This document shows positions 1 through 5,919 of a DNA stretch of 7,860 bases, in pieces (position 1 is the stretch's first letter; every line of letters begins with the position of its first letter). Made by a program: the position numbers and the translations under genes. The DNA lies in contig JAITQL010000259.1 of assembly GCA_031288935.1 (NCBI GenBank), positions 1-7,860 of the forward strand, written 5' to 3'. Below the pieces are notes generated by a model. It made no database searches. It was not told the DNA's origin and saw only the letters and a program-made list of their open reading frames with translations. The stretch is from Tannerella sp. (GTDB lineage Bacteria; Bacteroidota; Bacteroidia; Bacteroidales; Tannerellaceae).

Positions 1-217
1 CATACTTGATTTCGCAAATCCGTTTTACAAGCACGCGCGTTTTATGGCTCTGTTGCATCGGCTCCTGTTGGAAATAGGTAGAAACCCTTCTGCGAAGATT
101 CTTCGCCTTTCCTACATAAATAACAACGCCTTTCTCGTCAAAATACTGATAACATCCCGGCTTTTCGGGAATAGTCGAAAGTATGCTTATGAAATACGCT
201 AATTTGTCATCATCCAT
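1..217 (-). CDS. uvrC: UvrABC system protein C, N-terminal fragment (runs off left edge)
   Basis: This is the first 72 codons of the nucleotide-excision-repair endonuclease subunit UvrC, which with UvrB cuts damaged DNA on both sides of a lesion in the cytoplasm. What is visible is the GIY-YIG nuclease domain: the opening PEKPG (residues 17-21), the GIY-like G21-C22-Y23, and [13 protein letters not shown] (33-45) with the YIG-like Y34-V35-G36 and Arg42 in the usual place. The start is well fixed: an in-frame TAA lies four codons upstream (227-229), followed by AAG AAG AAA ATG, an A-rich leader typical of Bacteroidota. It is the last visible gene of the minus-strand run, 51 bp after mnmG. A parS palindrome sits 28 bp upstream of its start. 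The UvrB-binding and C-terminal domains are outside the window. Confidence 0.95.
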   Translation of the reverse strand, partial: MDDDKLAYFISILSTIPEKPGCYQYFDEKGVVIYVGKAKNLRRRVSTYFQQEPMQQSHKTRVLVKRICEIKY

Positions 218-245
218 TTTCTTCTTTTATTTCATAGAAACGCAC

Positions 246-261
246 TGTTCCACGTGGAACA
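246..261. other. parS: parS centromere site (ParB/Spo0J binding palindrome)
   Basis: The sequence TGTTCCACGTGGAACA is a perfect 16-bp palindrome (half-sites 246-253 and 254-261, central CACGTG). It fits the bacterial chromosomal parS consensus TGTTNCACGTGNAACA and is identical, as I recall it, to the palindromic parS form of Pseudomonas putida. ParB binds such sites, spreads, and with ParA and SMC segregates newly replicated origins. It lies exactly in the gap between the mnmG stop codon (269) and the uvrC start (217), so no coding constraint explains it. As RNA it could also fold into a hairpin in the mnmG-uvrC transcript, but an exact parS match is the simpler reading. The parA and parB genes are not in the window. 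Confidence 0.87.
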
Positions 262-268
262 TTCAAAT

Positions 269-2164
269 TTATCGCCCAAGGAGCACCAAAAGAACATTAA
301 TATCACTCGGAGAAACGCCGGGAATACGACTTGCCTGCGCGATTGTTTCGGGATCAATGCGTGACAGCTTTTGGCGTGCCTCCGTAGAAAGCGACTGAAT
401 CGCATCATAATCGAATTTGCCTCGAATAAAGGTGTTTTCCAGTCGATTGATCTTATCGGCTATCTGTCGTTCCCGCCGAATATAACCGCTGTATTTTACC
501 GCAATTTCCGTGGCCTCAATTATCTCATCTTTGCGAGATGAGGGAATTTTATCCATTTCAACAGCCAGGGGAGGGAGCATCTCAGATAGATTTGCCAGCG
601 TAATTTGAGGACGGACAAGCAAATCAATCAATTTACAGCCATGCGCAAGCGGCGCCGTCCCCAACCGAAGCAGCCCGTCATGGACATCATGGGGTTTCAC
701 CGAATAAGACTCAATAAATGCAACAAGCGCATCACGGGCCTGTTTTTTCTCCTGCAACAACTGATGCCGATACGTATCTGCCAGCCCCAACCGGACAGAT
801 TTTTCAGTCAGGCGCATATCCGCATCATCCTGGCGCAAAAGAATACGATACTCTGCCCGCGAGGTAAACATACGGTAAGGCTCGTCAACTCCCTTCGTAA
901 CCAAATCATCTATCAACACGCCAATATACGCCTCGTCGCGACCCGGGACAAACGAAGGTTTCCCCTCCCCTGCCCCATCGCAGTGACAGGAAAGATGTGC
1001 ATTGATACCGGCTATCAGTCCCTGCGCCGCTGCCTCTTCATAACCGGTCGTCCCGTTAATCTGGCCGGCAAAAAAGAGATTTCGAATCCGTTTCGTCTCC
1101 AGCGTATGAAAGAGTTGCGTGGGATCAAAAAAGTCATATTCAATCGCATATCCCGGACGATAGATCTGTATGTCGCGAAAAGCAGGTATCTGCTGTAGCG
1201 CACGAATCTGAACCATGACCGGCAAAGAAGAGGAAAACCCATTCAGATAGTATTCCTGCGTATCTTCGCCTTCCGGCTCAAGAAACAACTGATGACGGGT
1301 CTTGTCGGCAAAGGTCACAATTTTGGTTTCGATACTCGGACAATATCGGGGGCCGATGCTCTGTATCTGTCCGTTAAATAACGGCGATTCGGGCAACCCT
1401 TCGCGCAAGACCTCATGGCAGGCTTCATTCGTATACGTCAGCCAGCAACTCCGCCGGGACAACATCCGGGGGATCGAATCGAGATAGGAAAACCTGCGAA
1501 AATCGTTTTCTCCCGGTTGTTCGGTCAGCTCGTCAAAATGAACGCTCCGTCCATCTACCCGAACCGGCGTGCCGGTTTTCATCCGGCCGGAACGGAATCC
1601 CAGCGACACCAACTGTTCGGTAAGTCCCGAAACAGCCGGCTCCGAAATACGTCCACCGCTCAACTGAACAGCGCCGACATGAAGCCTTCCATTCAGAAAG
1701 GTTCCGTTTGTCAGAATCACCGATTTCGCCTGAAACTCGACATTCATTGCCGTGCGGACGCCGTAAACAACCCCGCCACGAATCAAGAGGCCGGTCACCA
1801 TATCCTGCCAGATGGAAAGATGCGGCAGATTTTCCAGGATGTGACGCCAGGCATCAATAAACTTTGTCCGGTCGCACTGGGCACGGGGACTCCACATGGC
1901 CGGGCCTTTGCTACGGTTCAACATCCGAAACTGAATCGAAGTCCGGTCGGTAACGATTCCCATGTAACCGCCCAACGCATCTATTTCCCGCACAATCTGT
2001 CCTTTCGCAATGCCCCCCACCGCCGGATTGCAACTCATCTGCGCGATTTTGTTCATATCCATCGTAACCAGGAGCGTCCGGGAACCTAAATTAGCTGCTG
2101 CCGCTGCCGCCTCGCAACCGGCATGACCGGCGCCCACCACGATCACATCATACGAAAATCTCAT
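269..2164 (-). CDS. mnmG: tRNA uridine-5-carboxymethylaminomethyl modification enzyme MnmG (GidA)
   Basis: MnmG is an FAD-dependent cytoplasmic enzyme. With the GTPase MnmE it installs the (carboxymethyl)aminomethyl group on wobble uridine 34 of tRNAs that read codons ending in A or G. The 631-residue product is full length (E. coli about 629). The N-terminal dinucleotide-binding motif GAGHAGCEAA is at residues 11-20. The two conserved cysteines sit in MSCNPAVGG (Cys45) and RYCPSIETK (Cys275), matching Cys47 and Cys277 of E. coli. The second FAD motif NLFFAGQINGTTGYEEAAAQG is split around residues 362-382, and TSRAEYR is at 434-440. The helical C-terminus for MnmE and tRNA contact is present to residue 631. 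Its ATG overlaps the ybeY stop codon (ATGA), implying translational coupling. In related genomes I recall an apt gene between mnmG and uvrC; here there is only a 51-bp gap with parS. Confidence 0.98.
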   Translation of the reverse strand: MRFSYDVIVVGAGHAGCEAAAAAANLGSRTLLVTMDMNKIAQMSCNPAVGGIAKGQIVREIDALGGYMGIVTDRTSIQFRMLNRSKGPAMWSPRAQCDRTKFIDAWRHILENLPHLSIWQDMVTGLLIRGGVVYGVRTAMNVEFQAKSVILTNGTFLNGRLHVGAVQLSGGRISEPAVSGLTEQLVSLGFRSGRMKTGTPVRVDGRSVHFDELTEQPGENDFRRFSYLDSIPRMLSRRSCWLTYTNEACHEVLREGLPESPLFNGQIQSIGPRYCPSIETKIVTFADKTRHQLFLEPEGEDTQEYYLNGFSSSLPVMVQIRALQQIPAFRDIQIYRPGYAIEYDFFDPTQLFHTLETKRIRNLFFAGQINGTTGYEEAAAQGLIAGINAHLSCHCDGAGEGKPSFVPGRDEAYIGVLIDDLVTKGVDEPYRMFTSRAEYRILLRQDDADMRLTEKSVRLGLADTYRHQLLQEKKQARDALVAFIESYSVKPHDVHDGLLRLGTAPLAHGCKLIDLLVRPQITLANLSEMLPPLAVEMDKIPSSRKDEIIEATEIAVKYSGYIRRERQIADKINRLENTFIRGKFDYDAIQSLSTEARQKLSRIDPETIAQASRIPGVSPSDINVLLVLLGR

Positions 2165-2610
2165 CTTGTTTCTTTTAGATTGTCCCCGTTTCGCAGAAAA
2201 AGTCTCAGGGCCTGTTCCTCAGCCGCACGCATTTTCGCCTGCTCCGCAGCCGACTTGTCTTTCAGTCCGCAGAGATGCAGGATGCCGTGAATTATGACCC
2301 GGAGCAATTCCTCCTCAAACGTTGTCCGGAACTGTTCCGAATTACTCCGTACCGTCTCCAGGCTAATGTATAAATCGCCCGACAGGACATCACCCTCCGT
2401 ATAGTCGAACGTGATGATGTCGGTATAATAATCGTGCTGCAAGAAGCAACGATTCACTTCAAGGATTTTCTCATCCGTGCAAAACAGGTACGAGACTGCG
2501 CCCGTCCGCTTGCCATAGCTTGCAGCAACGTCCCCAAGCCACTTGCCAAGCGCTCGCTTTTTCAAAAACGCCGGCCATTTCACTTCTTCCGTATAAAAGA
2601 TAATTGCCAT
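2161..2610 (-). CDS. ybeY: Endoribonuclease YbeY (rRNA maturation factor)
   Basis: YbeY is a metal-dependent single-strand endoribonuclease involved in 16S rRNA 3'-end processing and 70S ribosome quality control. The 149-residue product has the usual length. It shows the family core DYYTDIITFDY (residues 60-70), SGDLYIS (77-83) and the metal-site helix HGILHLCGLKD (108-118). The classical site is H-x3-H-x5-H. Here the first two ligands are His108 and His112, but the third is Asp118 instead of His. This Asp is, as far as I know, the usual state in Bacteroidota YbeY, so it is not a sign of inactivation. The gene starts 3 bp after the stop of the spmAB fusion and its stop overlaps the mnmG start, so it sits in the middle of a tight operon. 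Confidence 0.96.
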   Translation of the reverse strand: MAIIFYTEEVKWPAFLKKRALGKWLGDVAASYGKRTGAVSYLFCTDEKILEVNRCFLQHDYYTDIITFDYTEGDVLSGDLYISLETVRSNSEQFRTTFEEELLRVIIHGILHLCGLKDKSAAEQAKMRAAEEQALRLFLRNGDNLKETR

Positions 2611-2613
2611 GAA

Positions 2614-3855
2614 TCAAACCGAATGAAAGAAAAATAAATACGTCATTACCACTGCCGCCACAGCGCCGGCCAGGTCGGCCAGCAAAGCACAGGGAATCAT
2701 GTAGCGCGTATTCCGGATGGACACGCTGCCAAAATAGACCGCTACAATATAAAAGACCGTGTCTACCGATCCCTGTACGACGCAGGAAAGACGCCCTACA
2801 AACGAGTCGGCGCCATACGTCCGCATGGCATCCAGCATCATCCCCCGCGAACTGCTTCCGCTCAGAGGTTTCATCAATATCGTGGGCAATGCCTCCACAA
2901 AAGACGTATCCAGCCCCATCGCCGAAATGCCGGCGCGGAGAGCGTCAATCAAAAAATCCATCGCCCCCGAAGCGCGGAAGACGCCAATCGCAAGAAAAAT
3001 GGCTACCAGATAGGGAATGATCTTCACCGCCGTGTGAAAACCTTCCTTCGCACCCTCGATGAAGAGGTCATATACATTCAATTTCCTGCGCAACCCGCTG
3101 AGAATAAAACCGCAAATAATCGTAAACAGCAGCACATTGGCAAACAGTGTGGAATACAGGGAAACCTGCTCCTGCGGCATGGAATGAAACAAGGCCATCA
3201 ATCCGCCGACAAAGAGGAGCATTCCCCCGAAAAAGAACAGGAGGTTTTTCTGCAAGAGATTAATCTTTTGCATGATACAGACTGAAATCACCGCTACCAG
3301 CGTAGCAAAGAGCGTCGTCAGCAGAATGGGCAGAAAGATGTCCGACGGATTGGCGGCGTGAAACTGCGCCCGGTACATCATCACCGTAATAGGCACAACC
3401 GTCAGTCCAGAAGCGTTGATACACAAAAACATAATCATCGAATTACTCGCCGTGTCCTTCTTCGGATTCAGGGTTTGCAACTCTTGCATCGCTTTCAGGC
3501 CAATCGGCGTAGCCGCATTGTCCAAACCCAACAGATTCGCCGAAAAATTCATGAATATGGAACCGGTTGCCGGATGATCTTTCGGCAATTCGGGAAAGAG
3601 CTTGCCGAACACGGGATAGGCCAAGCGCGCAAAGCGTTGAACCAGCCCTGCCTTCTCGCCTATCTTCATCAATCCCAGCCACAAAGACAAAATACCCGTC
3701 AAACCGACAGCTATTTCAAAGCCCAGTTTAGCCGAATCGAACGTAGACAAAATAACCTGTGTAAAGACTTCCGTGTCACCGAGAAAGATCAATTTACACA
3801 GGGCTACGACAAACGCAATCAAAATAAAGCCAATCCAAATATAGTTCAATGTCAT
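2614..3855 (-). CDS. Fused SpmA-SpmB nucleoside-recognition (Gate) domain membrane protein
   Basis: This integral membrane protein fuses the equivalents of spore maturation proteins SpmA and SpmB, each carrying a Gate/nucleoside-recognition domain. Its substrate is not established; in Bacillus the separate proteins affect spore core dehydration, but this organism is presumably not a spore former. Counting from the start chosen here (413 aa), the SpmA half shows NFSANLLGLDNAATPIGLKA (103-122). The SpmB half shows LPTILMKPLSGSSSRGMMLD (323-342) and, at about 346-381, GADSFVGRL, QGSVDTVFY and FGSVSIRNTRY. Hydrophobic segments lie near 4-26, 47-62, 141-160, 172-195, 204-224, 237-254, 278-296, 362-378 and 386-410. 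The frame stays open to 3903, but the Met at 3855 is preferred. The Bacteroidota -7 box at 3875-3882 lies inside the longer version, and the extra 16 residues are charged and unlike a membrane-protein N-terminus. It is the first gene of the operon with ybeY, mnmG and uvrC. Confidence 0.9.
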   Translation of the reverse strand: MTLNYIWIGFILIAFVVALCKLIFLGDTEVFTQVILSTFDSAKLGFEIAVGLTGILSLWLGLMKIGEKAGLVQRFARLAYPVFGKLFPELPKDHPATGSIFMNFSANLLGLDNAATPIGLKAMQELQTLNPKKDTASNSMIMFLCINASGLTVVPITVMMYRAQFHAANPSDIFLPILLTTLFATLVAVISVCIMQKINLLQKNLLFFFGGMLLFVGGLMALFHSMPQEQVSLYSTLFANVLLFTIICGFILSGLRRKLNVYDLFIEGAKEGFHTAVKIIPYLVAIFLAIGVFRASGAMDFLIDALRAGISAMGLDTSFVEALPTILMKPLSGSSSRGMMLDAMRTYGADSFVGRLSCVVQGSVDTVFYIVAVYFGSVSIRNTRYMIPCALLADLAGAVAAVVMTYLFFFHSV

Positions 3856-3874
3856 GCACTTGGTTTTAGGAGCA

Positions 3875-3908
3875 CAAAAATAGTAATTCTTCTTTGTTTT
3901 CACTCAAG
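3875..3908 (-). promoter_or_regulatory. Bacteroidota-type promoter for the spmAB-ybeY-mnmG-uvrC operon
   Basis: Read on the minus strand, TATTTTTG (3882 to 3875) matches the Bacteroidota -7 consensus TAnnTTTG exactly. The -33 element is weak: TTGA at 21 bp or CTTG at 22 bp upstream, near 3904-3908. Transcription would begin near 3870, about 15 bases before the ATG at 3855. This is the main reason for preferring that start over the in-frame ATG at 3903. Confidence 0.6.
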
Positions 3909-3923
3909 GTTTTACTATTTTTG
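3893..3923 (+). promoter_or_regulatory. Bacteroidota-type promoter for the dehydrogenase-alkD pair
   Basis: TTTG at 3893-3896, a 19-bp spacer and TATTTTTG at 3916-3923 reproduce the sigma-ABfr consensus (TTTG, N19, TAnnTTTG) without a mismatch. Transcription would start near 3928, leaving a leader of about 25 bases with an A-rich tract directly before the ATG at 3954. A short ATG at 3940 ends after two more codons and is not a gene. Confidence 0.75.
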
Positions 3924-3953
3924 TCCCCCGTAAAAAAAATGTCTTGGTAAAAA

Positions 3954-4922
3954 ATGAAGAAGATACTCGTCACCTACAACATGTTCCGCGAAGGATTCAA
4001 GGAACTGGAAGAGCGATACGAAGTCACGTTTCCGCCGGTCGGAAACCGGGATTTTCAGTACCGGGAAGTCCTCGAACGTATCCCCGAATACGACGTCCTC
4101 TGTTCCATGTTTGACTTTCCGGTCAACAAGGAACTCATGGACAAGGGCGTTAAACTGCAACTGATCGCGAACTACGCCGCCGGTTACAATAACATAGATG
4201 TGGCCTGTGCCCTGGAAAAAGGTCTCACGGTGGCCAATACGCCCGATCCGGTAACGGAACCGACGGCAAACCTCGCGCTGTGTCTTCTGCTCGACACGGC
4301 GCGACGCATCAGCGAATGTGACCGCAAATTACGCAGCCAGGGTCAAGAAATGAAAATCGGCGTACTGGAAAACCTGGGGATGCCCGTCAGCGGAAAAACG
4401 GCAGGCATCATCGGCATGGGACGCATTGGAAAGGCGCTTTGCAAACGGATGCGCGCCTGCGGAATGGAGGTGATTTATCACAATCGCCATCGCCTGGATG
4501 CCGCCGGGGAATCACGTTGCGGCGCAGTATATGCGCCGTTAGACAAGCTGTTGGCCGAGGCCGATTTCGTGTCGCTGAACGCTCCCTACACGCCCGAAAC
4601 GTTTCACCTCATCGACGGACAGGCGCTCAAACGGATGAAGCCGACAGCCATCCTGATCAATACGGCGCGCGGCCCGCTGGTAGATGAAAAAGCCTTGATC
4701 AACGCCTTGCAGAACGGTGAAATTCATGGCGCCGGGCTGGACGTATTTGAATTTGGCGACTATCCGTCCGCGGAGCTGCTGAGCATGGAAAACGTGGTGC
4801 TGACCCCGCACATCGGCACGCAGACCCTGTATTCGCGCATTGACATGGCCAAGGCCGTTTGCAACAATATCGTCGGATTTTTTGAAAACGACCGTCCGGT
4901 CTCGCGTGTTTTGCAGCCATGA
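3954..4922 (+). CDS. D-isomer-specific 2-hydroxyacid dehydrogenase
   Basis: This is a cytoplasmic NAD(P)H-dependent reductase of 2-oxoacids such as glyoxylate or hydroxypyruvate; the exact substrate cannot be read from the sequence. Its 322 residues are normal for the family. The Rossmann motif GMGRIG is at 154-159. After the second strand comes HNRHR (176-180) instead of an acidic residue, which favours NADP(H); this is inference. Catalytic Arg239 is in NTARGPLVDE and His286 is in TPHIGT. The catalytic Glu normally lies 29 residues after the Arg (as in SerA, Arg240/Glu269). Here that position, 268, is Gly in the stretch DVFEFGDYP, with Asp269 next to it and Glu266 two before. Whether one of these substitutes is unclear. 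The gene has its own consensus promoter and its stop overlaps the next start by 4 bp (ATGA). Confidence 0.93.
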   Translation: MKKILVTYNMFREGFKELEERYEVTFPPVGNRDFQYREVLERIPEYDVLCSMFDFPVNKELMDKGVKLQLIANYAAGYNNIDVACALEKGLTVANTPDPVTEPTANLALCLLLDTARRISECDRKLRSQGQEMKIGVLENLGMPVSGKTAGIIGMGRIGKALCKRMRACGMEVIYHNRHRLDAAGESRCGAVYAPLDKLLAEADFVSLNAPYTPETFHLIDGQALKRMKPTAILINTARGPLVDEKALINALQNGEIHGAGLDVFEFGDYPSAELLSMENVVLTPHIGTQTLYSRIDMAKAVCNNIVGFFENDRPVSRVLQP

Positions 4923-5617
4923 CCGCCGAAGCCGTACAAAACGAACTGCTGGCCGTTGCCAGTCCCGAAAAGGCGCAGTTCCTGAAGCGATTCTTCAAGA
5001 CCGGGCCGGGACAATACGGCGAAGGCGACCGGTTTTTAGGCATTGTCGTCCCCGTCACGCGCAAAATCGTCAAGGCACACCGCCAAACGCCCCTGCACGA
5101 GATAAGGAAACTCCTGCAAAACCCCTGGCACGAAGTGCGACTGTGCGCGCTGCTCATGCTTGTGGAGCGTTGCAAAAAGGCTTCCGCAGAGGAACGCGAC
5201 GCCATTGTCCAATGTTACCTGCAACATACGGATTACGTCAATAATTGGGATCTGGTTGACCTCAGCTGCCCGGAAATCATCGGGACATATCTCCTGGACA
5301 AAGACCGCGGCCTGCTGTACGAACTGGCCGCACATCCGCACCTGTGGGAACAGCGCATCGCCATCGTCTCCACCCTGTCGCTGATCCGCAGGGGAGAATT
5401 GGCCGACACGTTTGCGCTGACGGAAAAACTGATCCATCACCGGCATGACCTGATTCACAAAGCCTGTGGCTGGATGCTGCGCGAAGCGGGAAAACAGCGG
5501 CGTGAAGCGCTGACCGGCTTTCTGGAAAAATTTGCGCCGCGCCTGCCACGAACAACCCTGCGCTACGCCATCGAACATTATCCCGAAGAAGAACGGCAGT
5601 ATTTCCTGCACAAGTAA
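4919..5617 (+). CDS. DNA alkylation repair protein, AlkD-like glycosylase
   Basis: This 232-residue HEAT-like repeat protein belongs to the AlkC/AlkD family, which excises N3- and N7-alkylated purines without flipping the base out of the helix. The residues that define AlkD of Bacillus cereus (Trp109, Asp113, Arg148, Trp187) have clear counterparts. Trp110 and Asp114 lie in NNWDLVD, Arg146 in WEQRIAIVST and Trp185 in HKACGWMLRE. The whole protein is predicted helical, with no signal peptide or membrane segment. It overlaps the upstream dehydrogenase by ATGA, so the two are probably translated in concert from the promoter at 3893-3923. A functional link between a 2-oxoacid reductase and an alkylation glycosylase, for example through reactive carbonyl or alkylation stress, is only speculation. 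Confidence 0.93.
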   Translation: MTAEAVQNELLAVASPEKAQFLKRFFKTGPGQYGEGDRFLGIVVPVTRKIVKAHRQTPLHEIRKLLQNPWHEVRLCALLMLVERCKKASAEERDAIVQCYLQHTDYVNNWDLVDLSCPEIIGTYLLDKDRGLLYELAAHPHLWEQRIAIVSTLSLIRRGELADTFALTEKLIHHRHDLIHKACGWMLREAGKQRREALTGFLEKFAPRLPRTTLRYAIEHYPEEERQYFLHK

Positions 5618-5665
5618 CCTCTCCCCCAACCCCTCTCCACAAGAGAGGGGAGAGGGGGGTTGGAG
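5618..5665. repeat. C-rich/G-rich imperfect palindrome after the alkD-like gene
   Basis: Immediately after the stop codon, a C/T-rich arm (5618-5638) faces an A/G-rich arm (5643-5665). The best simple hairpin is CCCCTCTC (5630-5637), loop CACAA, GAGAGGGG (5643-5650). The longer arms can also pair in a shifted register, CTCCCC with GGGGAG and AACC with GGTT. There is no T-run, so a classical terminator is doubtful. The layout resembles dispersed REP-like palindromes seen in many genomes and may be a mobile repeat that also ends or stabilises the alkD transcript. The rest of 5666-5858 holds no recognisable gene; only a small stem GCATTC/GAATGC (5715-5720/5733-5738) was seen. Confidence 0.7.
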
Positions 5666-5859
5666 CACATGCGTCCCTTCTTTCGGAGACGGTCATTGCT
5701 CGAATTGTTTCATCGCATTCGCAAGAATACAGGAATGCAAGCCTGAAAACGTCCCGGATTCAATCATTCAAACGGGTTACAACCGTGCACTTTTGAACGC
5801 CTGCCGCGTTCTCCACATTCGTAAAAAAACATAATATTTGGCTTTTTCGCGGGAATCGC

Positions 5860-5889
5860 TTTCCTTTTTCAAAAAGACATGTATCTTTG
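5860..5889 (+). promoter_or_regulatory. Bacteroidota-type promoter for the repeat ORF and DUF6261-like gene
   Basis: TATCTTTG at 5882-5889 fits TAnnTTTG exactly. TTTC at 5860-5863 stands 18 bp upstream as a one-mismatch -33 element. Transcription would begin near 5893, about 27 bases before the ATG at 5920. The spacer carries the near-perfect palindrome CTTTTTCAAAAAG (5864-5876), which could be an operator or merely A/T-rich sequence. No comparable -7 box is seen between the repeat array and the gene at 6592, so this promoter probably serves both. Confidence 0.65.
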
Positions 5890-5919
5890 CGACCGATATA
5901 AATTCAATCTCGGACTAAA

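Larger units (their letters stand above)
3874..3924. repeat. 13-bp inverted repeat formed by the two divergent -7 regions
   Basis: TTACTATTTTTGT occurs at 3912-3924 on the plus strand and, as its exact reverse complement, at 3874-3886. Each copy contains one -7 box, so the two promoters are mirror images 25 bp apart, and their -33 elements cross over one another between them. Confidence 0.9.

Noticed and set aside
605..2089. Plus-strand frames of 197 and 224 codons
   Set aside because: Both are shadows of mnmG, which has full-length family conservation on the other strand.
2257..2287. YbeY apparently lacking its third metal-binding His
   Set aside because: Asp at that position is, to my knowledge, the normal state in Bacteroidota YbeY, so it is a lineage trait and not a defect.
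2614..3855. Spore maturation proteins as evidence for sporulation
   Set aside because: Fused SpmA-SpmB homologues are common in non-sporulating Bacteroidota; nothing else in the window points to sporulation.
3358..3933. Plus-strand frame of 191 codons opposite the spmAB fusion
   Set aside because: Its composition (rich in His, Arg, Gln) is that expected for the reverse of a hydrophobic membrane protein, and it crosses both promoters.
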